From contig NC_087065.1 in assembly GCF_963678635.1 (NCBI RefSeq), forward strand, positions 56,572,397 to 56,636,396: 64,000 bases of DNA. The letters are read 5' to 3'. Position 1 is the stretch's first letter. Each line of letters begins with the position of its first letter. Below are positions 30,083 to 39,567 of this stretch, one piece after another. The notes below the pieces were generated by a model that made no database searches, was not told where the DNA came from, and saw only the letters and a program-made list of their open reading frames with translations. The position numbers and the translations under genes were made by a program. The stretch comes from Symsagittifera roscoffensis. Lineage: Eukaryota; Xenacoelomorpha; Acoela; Convolutidae.

Positions 30083-33000
30083 CGCCTAAATAGGTGATTG
30101 CGTTTTTCTTGAGTATTAGTGGTCGAAAAATTTTGCTCATAAAAGCTGAAAATGCTGCTGGTCCTATGGATATTCCATAGAATAAGCGGTTGAATTCGTA
30201 TTGTTGGTTTCCAATAACAAATTGTGTTAAACGTCGTGATTGTTCATCTAATGGCATTTGATTGTATGCACTATTCATGTCTGCGGTTGTGAAATATTTT
30301 CCGTTTATTTTTGTTAAAATAACTTGTATTGGTTCAATAGGCCAATTACACTTTGATTCATCTATGAGTGAGTTGAGGTATCTAGCGTCGAGAACGATTT
30401 TTAATGATTCTCCTTTGGCTAGAATGATAACAGGGTTGATAAATGTGTTGCCTTTTGGTTGTTCTTCTTTGTTTACTGGTGATATAATGTTGTATTGTTC
30501 TAAAATGTCGAGTAATCTGTTCACTTTATCGTGTAAGTGAATTGGTACTTTACTTGCTCTTTGTTTTTTGAAAACTGCGTCTGGTTTTAATGGGAGATGT
30601 AGTGATGAGCTGATTTTGCCAACATCAAATTTGGATGTTGCATAGACTGATGAATATTTAATTAGCTGTTTGGCTAATTTTTCAAATTCGTCTTGTGTTA
30701 TTTGTGAATGTTGGAAATTAAACATTGTTAAAAATTTCTGTTGATTCTCTGTGTAGTTTTTTATGTTGAATGTCGGTTTGAAATATGGGGTTTTTGTGAA
30801 ATAATCCGTATTTCTTTTTTCGTTACTTATTATATTATTTATAGATAATTCTTCATTAAGGATTGTGGATTGGCAAATATCTAGTAATTGGAGTATATTA
30901 TTTACACGATATGCTTTTTCGTGTATTGGTGATATTGTAGCGTTGGTTTCGCAATAGCCTAAAAGTCCTAAAGGTAATGTTACTTGGTAAGGTGTATTGT
31001 TGTATACATGTAAGGAAATAATATCTGAATTCGAGTTTTTCAAATATTTTATTGATGAGATTGTGATTTTGAAAAATTTATGAATAGGTTTGAATTCAAA
31101 ATCTGACATATAAAATTTTTGTTTGTTTTGTTTTTTATCATATTGGTGAACTTGTTTGATTGAAAAATTATAGATGTTTCCTGATAGTGGTTTCAGGTGT
31201 TTTCTTTGTTGGTTATATATTGGATAAAATTTTGAAAAGAATGGTGGTTGTTTATTTAATCTTTGAAAAAATGTTAGGGATGTATCTTTTGCTTTTGTAT
31301 ATTTATCTTTGATTAATATTTTACTATTCAAGATGTTGATTGTTGGTATATATTTAGAGATAAATGGTATTCCAATGATATTGTGTTTAATATCAGTGAT
31401 ATGGAATATTTGTTTAAATGGTTTGGTTAAAATTTTGTTTTGCTCCATTGTTCTTGTGGGGAGAAGAAATAATTGAATTTTTCCGTAGTTTATTAATGTT
31501 GATCCTTGTGCTGTTGCTAGTTTGCTGGAGGTTTCGAGAGGTGTTAGCTTTGGGTGTAAGGTTTTTATTTCATTCCATGTGGGAATGTTTATTATATTTG
31601 ATTCTGCTCCTGAATCAATTAGAAAATCAATTTCAAGATCTGGTGGTTGAAATTCTTTGCTTCTTGGACTTTCTAAAAGAAATGGTATTGTCCAAATTTT
31701 TTCTTTGGGTTGTTCTTTTTGTATGTTTTGATAGATGTGATTTGTATTCAAGCATTTTGTTTTGTCATTTTCATTGGGTTGATTTGTAGTGTTAATTTCA
31801 TTAGTTTTTTGCGTCGTCGGTGTGGAATGGATGGGTTCAATATAATAATCGCGAAGGAGTTCTGATTGATTCTCATATATGTGTGATGAAAAAGGTTGTT
31901 CATATATAACAGGTTCATAGTCATTTTCGACTTTTATCATATTGATGGAGAGAGTGTTTTCTGCATCGCTTTCTGAATCTGATGATCCACAGTTTATTTG
32001 ATTGAGTTGTAACGTATCAGTTACTGTGTCATCAATACCTGGAGGGTCTGATGTTGTTTCTGGATTAGATTGTACTTGATTAATATGTCTTTGATGTTTA
32101 GGTGTACTACTTCTGTGGCGATTATTAGAATTATTATAGTTATTATTATTCCGGTGTGGTGATTGGGAATAATTTCTAAAACGATTATTATAACTTGAGT
32201 GTCGATTTTGTGAATTATTTCGCGATCTATTCTGGTAATTATTATTTGGTCTGTTATAGTTCGATCTATTATATGAATTATTCCTTGATTGATTGTTCGG
32301 GTAATTCTGGTTTCGGTTGTTTGAATAACTTCTATTCCGATTATTGGAGTAGTTTCTATTCCTATTGTATAATGAATTTCGTGATTGATTGTTTGGATAG
32401 TAATTATTTCTTAATTGGGAGTTAGATCTAGAAACAAATCGTTGTGTATTTGAATTTGATCTGGAATAGTTATTTCGACTATTTGGTCTATTGTAGTGAT
32501 TTTGTGATGAATTTTGCGTGTTTCTTCGTTCTGGTGATCTTCCTCTATAACTTGAGTTATATGGTGATTGATTTCTTGTATAATTTGTATTGTTCGGGAG
32601 TGGTTTTCCTGAACTGTTGTTGCTGTACACAGTTTTGTTCGGTAGATTTTGATCTTTTTGCATGTATTGATAGAATGATTTATTTGGTTCTTTATATTTT
32701 TGAGGTTTATTTTGATTGTCTTGCTGTTTTTGTCTACATTCAGAAATACTATGTCCGTATCGTCGGCAATAATTACACCATTTTTTGAAAGATGGTTTGC
32801 CTTTAAAGTTTGGGTGTTTTTCGTAAATATTGAGTATTTCAGTGATTTTTTCAACGAGGTCTGTATCTGATTCCTGTATATTGTTTATATTTGTGGAAGC
32901 TGTTTCAATTCTGTTAACGTATTGTAATTTCAGATTTTCCGTTTCTTCGAGTTTCATTGTGATTTCTGCTTGTTCTAGTTTGTCTACTAGTTTTCGAAAA

Positions 33001-35306
33001 TCTAAATCGGGTTCTCGAATTGAAGAAGGATGGGATGCTCTCTTTTTTATTGCTATTTTTCTTAATTGCGGTGTTAAGGTCATCATTAAGATTTCTGTCA
33101 TCTTTGTGTTTTTATAGTCGTGTGTATTTAATGAATATGCTTTTCGAACTAGTGTTTCGATGCGTACTGCTAATTGCTTGATGGTTTCGTTTGGTAATCT
33201 GCGAATTTCATTACATAAAACTCTTTGTTGTTGTTTGTTTCTTTCGGAGTCAAACATTTTTGAAAATTCTTGTGTAAACCTTTTCCAATTTGATTTTATT
33301 TCTATAGGCATTACTGAAAACCATTTTTGGGCTGCGCCATCTAAAGTTGTTTGTATCAACGCTGTGCGTCGATGTATCCAGTTTTGATGTAGGGGCGTAT
33401 TAATTGGTTCAGGTCCTATATTTAAAATCAAATTTGCTGTTACTGCATTTAAATAATCTTCTACAGAATATTCAGGGTCTGTTCCTGTGAATACCATTAA
33501 AGGTTTATTTGATGTTATTGATGATCCACCCATAAGGTATGGATTCATTGTCATTTGTAATGATTCTGCTGCATTTGGCATTTGAGAAAAATTTGAAAGT
33601 TGATTTCTTGTTATTTCGTGTTGTTGAAGATAATATGGGAGTGGTATTTCATTTTGCATTTGTGTTGGTTGGTACGAGTTTGCAATCATTGGGTTTTGTT
33701 GCTGAATTGGTTGAAAAGATTGTGTATTAATTGGGTTTTGTTGCTGAATTGGTTGTTGATTTTGTGTATCTATTGGTTGTGGAGAAAAAATTCTATTATA
33801 TGTATGTGGTTTCTGTATTCCTTGTCCACGATATTCTTGATTATAGGGTGCAAATATATCTGGTTGTAAGAAATCATCATCTGAGGACAAGTAATCCATT
33901 TGATAAGATGTTTGTTTTTTATTTTTATTTTGTTGAAAAAATGGATAGTTTTCACTACGATCCTGTGGAGGATGTAAATTTGTTTGGAAATTTACTGAAT
34001 TAGGTGGTGCCATTGAGTTATCCCAGTTTCGAGATCTTGTATAATTACTAAAATTTTTTCGTGGTTGATAATTTGTTTTTGATGGATGTGTGTAATTATA
34101 ATTATGGTCTGCAAAATTGTTTCTAGTGAACGTTTTGCGTGTTTTTGGCGGTATTGTCATGGGTCTGTATGTTTGGTAATCCATGTGTGAATATTTTGGG
34201 GCAACCGAAGGTTTAACGGTTGATTGTAAGGTTACCTGTGTTTGTGAAGGGTTTGTATTTCTTGGTGTTGTTAAGTTGGGACGTATTGGTGAAATACTTT
34301 GTTGTGTAGTTGTTGTGTGTACGATTTCTTCATTTATGAAGTGTGATGGTGTCTGGATATCTTGTTGAGTGAGATTTCTAGTTCCATTGAGGTTTTCATT
34401 GTGTATGACTGTAGAGTTTAAACTATTATTTTGCATATCGGGTAAAAATGTATTATAGTTTAATGGTGTTGCATCAATGGTTAATGGTATTACTCTTACA
34501 TAATCTCTTACATAAGATATCGTACTTATTGCTTGACTTGAGATTGATTGTGGGAAGTTTATGAATACGGGATGAGACCATTCGGGGTCCCAAACATAGT
34601 CTGATTGTTCTGTGATGGCAGTATCATCGTTTGAGTTTTGGGGTCTAAAATTCTTTCTTGCTTGTGAAATTAAATCAATATTATGTGTGAAATAATCTAT
34701 TATGAACCATGCCGAAATTTTTTGTAAGTCGTGTTTTGTATGTTGGGAAACTTCATCTTTCGTGAAATTTTCTTTAATTATATTTAGAAAACTAGAGAGT
34801 AGTGTGATTTCATGTCGTACTCTAATATGTTTAGATGTTTCTGTAGGTGAGACATTTGGTATCTGTATTTCGTTTTCTAATATCGATATATAACTATATA
34901 TTATTGCAAAAACTTCATTGGTGAATATGGAGTTTGCTCTTTGTGAGTTATGATATTGGATGCTTTTTATATATTCTGAGAATACTTTTGAAAATTCTAA
35001 ATCAAGGTCGTCTGTTTGAATTATATATTTATTGTGATTCTGGTTTGGTGAGCTGAATTCTATGGAGTAGATTCCGTATTGTTGTGTTAGGTTACATATA
35101 TCTTTTAGATAGTGATCGATAATTTGTCTTTTGATTTTTACATCTGGGAACTCTGTTTTACATGGACTGATTCCGGGTTCAAACAAAATTAAGAGTAAAT
35201 TTTTGCAAAATATATGCTGTCCTATATCAGTGGTTGCATCTACTATAAAGGGGAAGATATCATCATCATCTGGACTTTCTTCACCTGGGGTGTGCGTTGA
35301 GCTCAT
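29985..35306 (-). CDS. Gag-protease-reverse transcriptase polyprotein (upstream unit, 1,773 codons, RT motif mutated)
   Basis: In order: an acidic N-terminus (PGEESPDDDDIF); a long polar Asn/Gln/Pro-rich region; a gag capsid-like region at about residues 590-790 (VEDYLNAVTANLI, LDGAAQKWFSVMP, FTQEFSKMFDSERNKQ, LPNETIKQLAVRIE); a CX2CX4HX4C zinc knuckle near 840-856 (CNYCRRYGHSISEC); an Asn/Arg/Ser/Tyr-rich RNA-binding stretch; an aspartic protease around 1,230 (FLIDSGAESN); and RT from about 1,545 (LKIVLDARYLNSLID, PFG-like RLFYGISIGPAAFS). The catalytic motif reads YLGD near 30,085, where the other unit has YLDD, so one of the two metal-binding Asp residues is lost. After this the frame drifts out of RT. 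Gag and Pol share one frame with no stop between them. The start overlaps ORF1 by 26 nt. Confidence 0.88.
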   Translation of the reverse strand: MSSTHTPGEESPDDDDIFPFIVDATTDIGQHIFCKNLLLILFEPGISPCKTEFPDVKIKRQIIDHYLKDICNLTQQYGIYSIEFSSPNQNHNKYIIQTDDLDLEFSKVFSEYIKSIQYHNSQRANSIFTNEVFAIIYSYISILENEIQIPNVSPTETSKHIRVRHEITLLSSFLNIIKENFTKDEVSQHTKHDLQKISAWFIIDYFTHNIDLISQARKNFRPQNSNDDTAITEQSDYVWDPEWSHPVFINFPQSISSQAISTISYVRDYVRVIPLTIDATPLNYNTFLPDMQNNSLNSTVIHNENLNGTRNLTQQDIQTPSHFINEEIVHTTTTQQSISPIRPNLTTPRNTNPSQTQVTLQSTVKPSVAPKYSHMDYQTYRPMTIPPKTRKTFTRNNFADHNYNYTHPSKTNYQPRKNFSNYTRSRNWDNSMAPPNSVNFQTNLHPPQDRSENYPFFQQNKNKKQTSYQMDYLSSDDDFLQPDIFAPYNQEYRGQGIQKPHTYNRIFSPQPIDTQNQQPIQQQNPINTQSFQPIQQQNPMIANSYQPTQMQNEIPLPYYLQQHEITRNQLSNFSQMPNAAESLQMTMNPYLMGGSSITSNKPLMVFTGTDPEYSVEDYLNAVTANLILNIGPEPINTPLHQNWIHRRTALIQTTLDGAAQKWFSVMPIEIKSNWKRFTQEFSKMFDSERNKQQQRVLCNEIRRLPNETIKQLAVRIETLVRKAYSLNTHDYKNTKMTEILMMTLTPQLRKIAIKKRASHPSSIREPDLDFRKLVDKLEQAEITMKLEETENLKLQYVNRIETASTNINNIQESDTDLVEKITEILNIYEKHPNFKGKPSFKKWCNYCRRYGHSISECRQKQQDNQNKPQKYKEPNKSFYQYMQKDQNLPNKTVYSNNSSGKPLPNNTNYTRNQSPYNSSYRGRSPERRNTQNSSQNHYNRPNSRNNYSRSNSNTQRFVSRSNSQLRNNYYPNNQSRNSLYNRNRNYSNNRNRSYSNNRNQNYPNNQSRNNSYNRSNYNRPNNNYQNRSRNNSQNRHSSYNNRFRNYSQSPHRNNNNYNNSNNRHRSSTPKHQRHINQVQSNPETTSDPPGIDDTVTDTLQLNQINCGSSDSESDAENTLSINMIKVENDYEPVIYEQPFSSHIYENQSELLRDYYIEPIHSTPTTQKTNEINTTNQPNENDKTKCLNTNHIYQNIQKEQPKEKIWTIPFLLESPRSKEFQPPDLEIDFLIDSGAESNIINIPTWNEIKTLHPKLTPLETSSKLATAQGSTLINYGKIQLFLLPTRTMEQNKILTKPFKQIFHITDIKHNIIGIPFISKYIPTINILNSKILIKDKYTKAKDTSLTFFQRLNKQPPFFSKFYPIYNQQRKHLKPLSGNIYNFSIKQVHQYDKKQNKQKFYMSDFEFKPIHKFFKITISSIKYLKNSNSDIISLHVYNNTPYQVTLPLGLLGYCETNATISPIHEKAYRVNNILQLLDICQSTILNEELSINNIISNEKRNTDYFTKTPYFKPTFNIKNYTENQQKFLTMFNFQHSQITQDEFEKLAKQLIKYSSVYATSKFDVGKISSSLHLPLKPDAVFKKQRASKVPIHLHDKVNRLLDILEQYNIISPVNKEEQPKGNTFINPVIILAKGESLKIVLDARYLNSLIDESKCNWPIEPIQVILTKINGKYFTTADMNSAYNQMPLDEQSRRLTQFVIGNQQYEFNRLFYGISIGPAAFSAFMSKIFRPLILKKNAITYLGDVFMQSQTKWKCSMFRTISPNTSERKSEGRPR

Positions 35307-35748
35307 TTTTTCGTTTGATGACTGTTAATATGTAATTATCAATGTGTCTAATTGGTTGATTCCAATTGTATAAATGTACTGGTTTGTGTTTATATTGCTT
35401 TTTTATTCTTCTTTTTCCTCTTTTTGATGAATTTGAAGTTGTTTCTGAGTCAGAGAAATATAATTGATCGTGAATTGGGCAATTTTTATCTATTGATTCT
35501 TTTAGTTTATAAAGTTCGTCTAAACTGCTGGTTTCTGATTCTGAAAATGCGTTGCGGTTTTTGGAAAATCTTTTTCGTGTAATTTGTCTTTGTTTGGTTA
35601 TTATTTTTCTTTTTAGTGTTTGTCGTTTTGTTCTGATATATCCAACTGTTTGTGTGTGTGGTGTGATTACAAGATCGTATTTTTTGTTATCTATTTCGCA
35701 ATTGTGTAAAACGATTGTTTGTTTATTTCCTAGGTTTTTAAATGACAT
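35281..35748 (-). CDS. ORF1, basic 155-residue protein of the giant element
   Basis: The first ORF after the leader encodes a Lys/Arg-rich protein (VGYIRTKRQTLKRKIITKQR, SSKRGKRRIKKQYKH) with a Ser/Glu-rich middle (SESETSSLDELY). I know no family for it. Remains of the same ORF precede gag in the decayed relatives at about 2,316-2,560 and 40,484-40,730, so it is an inherited part of this retroelement lineage rather than a chance frame. Its charge suggests nucleic-acid binding, perhaps as an RNA-binding or regulatory protein. It overlaps the gag start by 26 nt in another frame. Confidence 0.7.
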   Translation of the reverse strand: MSFKNLGNKQTIVLHNCEIDNKKYDLVITPHTQTVGYIRTKRQTLKRKIITKQRQITRKRFSKNRNAFSESETSSLDELYKLKESIDKNCPIHDQLYFSDSETTSNSSKRGKRRIKKQYKHKPVHLYNWNQPIRHIDNYILTVIKRKNELNAHPR

Positions 35749-36675
35749 AAGGTTTAGGATGACGGGTGCAAAAGGTTGTTAAATGATTTCTATTTGCTTA
35801 AACTGTTAGTCCTTACGATTTTTTTGTTAGCCTAACTTGGGTCTATTTGTTCAGGGTTGGGGAGAAAAGTATATCGATTCCGAAGAATGATTTTATACTT
35901 TCTCGTGGCTAGTATAAGCTAAGGTGTTAACTTACTTAATCTTACTTAAGGGTAGTGATTGTGTTCAGGGTTGGAGAATAGTAAATCGATCCACAAGGTT
36001 CAGGTATAATTAGAACGCGAGTAGTTCGTTAGATACTATTTTAAACTTACTAAGTCTAAGATTTATCCTGGGTCTGGTAAGAGGGGGGATCAAGTGAAGG
36101 ATGAATAACCGAAGTTCTTCACTGTTTATCCTAATTTGAATGATTAGTTTTGTTCAAAAATTTCTGTTAGTCCTGGGTTTTTAGAAAGGGTTGGATTGTG
36201 AATCGACGTTTGAGGTCGTTAGACACTAGTTAGGTGGGTGGGGGAGAACAAAATTGTTCTTTTTGATCCAAGGATAGGCCTTGATGATCAAGTTTTAAAT
36301 TTAATTAAATAGAAAATGATTTAAGATCCAAGGATAAGCCTTGATGATCTGATTTTAAAATTAAGTGAATTTAAGTTTAAAATGATTTAAATTTGTGTAA
36401 AGAAAAGATTTAGTGTTTTTATGATATTAGTGAGCTTATGAATGCTGTTATGTTTAGGTGATGAAGCTGGAACAACAGGATGATTTATAATTACTAACCA
36501 TTTATTGTCATGCTACTAATTTTTATTTTGATTTTTCAATAAATATTTTTCAAACATGTTTTGTATATTACTGCAGAATTTAGGAAAACGATCTGAGATC
36601 TTTTTATCAATCGTTATTGTATATTAATAATTTTGTTTAGCGCCTGAAATGATTTTGAACATTGACTTCAAAATT

Positions 36676-36909
36676 TTATGTTTGCAAATGAAAATCTAAA
36701 TTCATTGCTAGTAGTATTCTAAATACAAAAGTTTGTCTTGGCTTTTGCCGAACTATCATATAACTATATGGTAAGTTTCTACTTTGTCGTATGTCGTCTC
36801 TGGTTCGAGGTCTTCTTGCAATTCCGGGTAGTTCTGTTATCGTTCGGAATATTGGCTCTGATCTATTGAGTCGTAGAGACATTTCGATTAAATTATCGTC
36901 GTATAACAT
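36676..36909 (-). CDS. Possible leader ORF, 77 residues, next to the 5' LTR
   Basis: Arg-rich product (LPGIARRPRTRDDIRQSRN) with the frame open upstream through the primer-binding site without a stop, about 100 codons in all. It could be a leader peptide, an upstream regulatory ORF or a first exon. No homology is recognised and no counterpart was found in the decayed relatives. Confidence 0.3.
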   Translation of the reverse strand: MLYDDNLIEMSLRLNRSEPIFRTITELPGIARRPRTRDDIRQSRNLPYSYMIVRQKPRQTFVFRILLAMNLDFHLQT

Positions 36910-36976
36910 TTTAAAAATGTTTTGTCTAAATTCTAATCTATTATTGGTTAATTCTAAGCTATTAAGGTCTTGTTCG

Positions 36977-36994
36977 AGACTTATGGTCGCACCA
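36977..36994 (-). promoter_or_regulatory. Putative tRNA primer-binding site
   Basis: Two bases inside the 5' LTR the minus strand reads TGGTGCGACCATAAGTC. It starts TGG, as required to pair with the CCA end of a tRNA. The implied tRNA 3' end is ...GGTCGCACCA; I cannot assign the tRNA species. Confidence 0.65.
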
Positions 36995-36996
36995 GA

Positions 36997-37406
36997 TGAG
37001 TTATGACCGATGGGTATAACTCATAGAGTAATTTCGGATAGGGTACACCGTCTGCTCGTCACGCTATCTTATTTTCGGCCGGATAGATTCGTGCAACTTC
37101 TTTGTCTAATACCGATCCTAATCTTACTCTTATACTATCTAGTCTCAGGTTGTTTAACTAGTCTCTGCTAGGCTCAATAGATCTAGGGTATACTGGTTTA
37201 TTGCGGTTGCTGAAGTCTTCTTGGAGAGTCAACTAATTTCTAAGTTAAATTCAAATCTCTCTGGTGCTGAAATTACAAGTAATTCCAGCACTTACAAATA
37301 AGTGGGTTGTTAGTTAGATGGATCATGATTGGTTAATATTAAATACTTTACATTGGTAAAATATCTAATTTATCCAATCATAAAATGTAGTTTAGATCAG
37401 GTTCCA
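36997..37406 (-). repeat. 5' LTR of the giant element (410 bp)
   Basis: Full-length partner of 9,048-9,457, followed by the primer-binding site on its inner side and TTTA on its outer side. The element promoter should lie here on the minus strand, driving transcription antisense to the host CAT gene. Confidence 0.92.
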
Positions 37407-37410
37407 TTTA
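37407..37410. repeat. Target-site duplication TTTA, right copy
   Basis: Matches 9,044-9,047 and directly abuts the CA end of the LTR. Confidence 0.8.
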
Positions 37411-37689
37411 GCTCTTTTCGACCCTCTGGTGACTTTTTTTTTCTATTTATAGCTAATGTTTGATTTGGTTTAGACTTTGTATATATGGTGTTTATGAGAT
37501 ACTAAGTCGCTGATTGTCAATCAAAAGCCCGGTAATGTGAGTCTCCGTCAAATTTCGTTCCTTGATTGTGGAATCAACGACAATTTTTTTTGCTTTTTTT
37601 GTAATCAAATTCATCCCTATTCTTGATAATGTGGACTTAGAGATTGTTTTCATTCGATTCTGTAGGTTATACAGCATCACTTGAAAATT

Positions 37690-37920
37690 GGATTGGAGAT
37701 TTCAGAGATAATATCTCCGAGGAAAAAATATTTTTGTTCCCTTCAATAAAAATGGGGAGGACCCTGCATTCGGGTGTGTTTTAGTTATTTTTTCCTTTTT
37801 CTTTTTTTTTTGTTTTCCACGTAAAATCAAGTACCACAAATGAACAACGGAAAGTGATATATCATAATAAAGACCTTTCAGTTGTGATTCGAAGGACAAT
37901 ACAAAATTTGAAGATAAATA
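37690..37920 (-). repeat. Dispersed repeat in CAT intron
   Basis: Read on the minus strand it resembles 50,240-50,410 and 58,375-58,540. All three share an AACTGAAAGG-type block, ATGATATATCACTC-like sequence, TGGTACCTGATTTT and ACACACCCGAAT. No coding capacity; probably an unclassified non-autonomous mobile element. Confidence 0.6.
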
Positions 37921-38374
37921 TCTCAACGTCGGAAACAAACCATTTGAAATTTTTGATTTTTGATCTGGTTTAGAGTGAATAAGTTGAGCGAGCGTGCTTA
38001 AAATAGCTATTTATGCTTAATTCTAACCGCGAAAACTTAATTTTACTGGAATAAAGTTAGTTTTTAGAGTTAGTTTGCGACATTTTTGGAATCAAAATTT
38101 CCAAAAAAAATTTTCAAAACATTTCTGCTAAAAAATGGAAAAATTTTAAATTTTTTTTTGATTTTTTAATGATTTTTTGTTTTCTGACTCTATTCATTTT
38201 TTTTCAAATACTGTTTTCCAGTTTGCCTTTTTTATCATGACTGTCGAATATGCCCAAGTTCCAGAGAACTTAGCTTGTAAATCTTAAGACTATGATCGGA
38301 ACATTCTGTGCTATTGGCTATCCTTGTTCCTAATCGTTTTCATATCAATTTCTTAAACGTCAGTATTGTTTCAG

Positions 38375-39567
38375 GCGTAAAAGAGTCAGTCTTGGCCAAC
38401 AATTTCCTCACATTAATCAATATCTCAGTCGCTTTCTTCGTCATCTTCGGAGGTATCTATTTCTTCAACTGGTCCAACTTCTCCTCGCCAGATGGATTCT
38501 TTCCTTTTGGTGTGGGGTCTATTCTAGATGGAGCAGCCCAGGCATATTTCGCCTTCGTTGGCTACGACTCAATTGCAATAGCAAGTGAAGAGGCTCTCAC
38601 GCCTTCGTTTTCGATTCCGTTCGCACTCGCTTTCGACGTCCTGTTTGTCGGCTCGTTGTACTGCGCCGTGTCCTTCTCGTTGATTCTTCTCGTGCCGTAC
38701 GATAAAGTCGACGAAGACGCCGCCTTCGCTTCGGCTTTCAAGTACAATGGGTGGCAGTGGGCAGCGTACGTCGTGTCCATAGGGGCCATAGCGGCCATGA
38801 CTTGCGCTATGCTTGGAACTGTGTTCACGATGCCAAGATGCATTTACGCTATGGCCAACGACGGTCTGATTTTCAGAACCCTCGCCAAAGTCAGTCTAAA
38901 AACTCAAACTCCAATTATAGCCACAATTCTGGGTTCTCTTGGGATTGCAGTTTTTGCGTTCTTTTTAACCTTGAACGAACTTGCTGAATTTATGTCGATC
39001 GGAACTTTACTCGCCTATATAATAATCGCCCTGGCTGTTATTGTGCTCCGTTATTCGCCAAACAGTTTGCTCAAACATTCGGATTTGGACTTGAGTATAA
39101 ATCAAGGACCTCGCTTGGGAAAGGCTCAAATAAACAGTCTTTCACTTTTTGTAGTTATGGTTATGGTCACTAATCTTTTTATTGCATGTGCTTCTTGGGT
39201 CTCTGACGAGTATTTATGGCCGATGGTTGCTGTTATTTCCATTTCAAGTATTATAACCTTTGTTATTTTGATTTACTTGGATGCTATTTCAACGGAAAAC
39301 CCTAATTTGAATGAGTTCAGGGTTCCCTTTGTTCCTTATTTACCTGGATTGTCAGTATTTATTAACTTTCAACTCATGACCCGGCTGAACTATTTCACGT
39401 GGATTCGCTTTGCCCTGTGGATGCTGGTCGGTTTTGTAGTTTATTTTCTATATGGAATGCGCAATAGCTCTTTGTGTCGAGAAAAAGTGGAAAATAATCA
39501 AAAAGTTTATGGATCGACGGATGAAACCAAACATCTGCATGAAGAATCTTCGATTACGAGCGAGTAG
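38375..39567 (+). CDS. Cationic amino acid transporter, 3' exon (gene copy B)
   Basis: This completes the CAT gene begun at 7,836. It contributes 397 residues with membrane segments after VKESVLANN, the FVGYDSIAIASEEA and FTMPRCIYAMANDGL signatures, and a C-terminal hydrophilic tail. With exon 1 the product has 567 residues, within the range of animal CATs. Relative to copy A it has FRTLAKVSLKTQ for FRSLAKVSPKTQ, SINQGP for SINEGP and MVTN for MATN; none hits a hallmark motif. The reading frame is intact, so the gene remains potentially functional if the 30-kb intron is spliced. Confidence 0.92.

Larger units (their letters stand above)
22632..32079 (-). repeat. Upstream unit of the 9.45-kb internal tandem duplication
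   Basis: It carries the same content as the downstream unit and is joined at its 5' side (32,080 upward) to the unique gag N-terminus, ORF1, leader and 5' LTR. At about 22,632 the end of its env meets the start of the downstream unit's gag-C. Only a few bases of similarity (AGA and T-rich) are shared at the breakpoints. Confidence 0.92.
35749..36996 (-). other. 5' leader of the giant element with internal repeats
   Basis: 1.25 kb between the primer-binding site and ORF1. GATCCAAGGATA followed by GCCTTGATGATC occurs at 36,265-36,289 and again at 36,325-36,349 (60-bp spacing). A second motif, TTCAGGGTTGG followed by an ATCGAT-type core, occurs near 35,850 and 35,963. Such repeats suit packaging or translational control elements, but the role is inferred. 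A weak leader ORF is listed separately. Confidence 0.55.
9048..37406 (-). mobile_element. Giant envelope-bearing Ty3/gypsy-type LTR retroelement (28.4 kb) with a 9.45-kb internal tandem duplication
   Basis: Bounded by 410-bp LTRs with TG...CA ends on the plus strand and by TTTA target duplications, this is one complete insertion in minus orientation. Coding order 5' to 3' is ORF1, gag-protease-RT, RNase H-integrase, integrase C-terminus, small membrane ORFs, a methionine-less ORF, envelope-like protein and a 602-residue ORF. RT before RNase H before integrase, plus the GPY motif, places pol with Ty3/gypsy-type elements. The two LTRs differ at one visible site (9,154 A against 37,103 T), so insertion was recent. 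No LTR lies between the two internal units, ruling out two adjacent insertions. Without the duplicated segment it would be about 18.9 kb. Confidence 0.92.
8347..38374 (+). other. 30.0-kb intron of CAT copy B, mostly retroelement
   Basis: Donor GTGAGT at 8,347 and acceptor TTGTTTCAG ending at 38,374. Removing the element at 9,048-37,406 and one target duplication leaves about 1.66 kb of intron. The last 206 bases match positions 1-206, so copy A has the same intron end. The retained non-element parts (8,353-9,043 and 37,411-38,370) hold no gene. The 37.7-37.9 kb part carries a dispersed repeat, listed separately. Confidence 0.88.

Noticed and set aside
31418-31789. Long plus-strand ORFs within the pol/env region (for example 31,418-31,789 and its duplicate at 21,970-22,341)
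   Set aside because: They are complementary-strand shadows of conserved pol sequence, repeated only because the segment is duplicated.
36991-37000. A tRNA gene at the PBS because of TTCGAGA and CCA-like sequence on the plus strand
   Set aside because: The T-arm does not pair and no D- or anticodon-arm precedes it; it is the primer-binding complement only.
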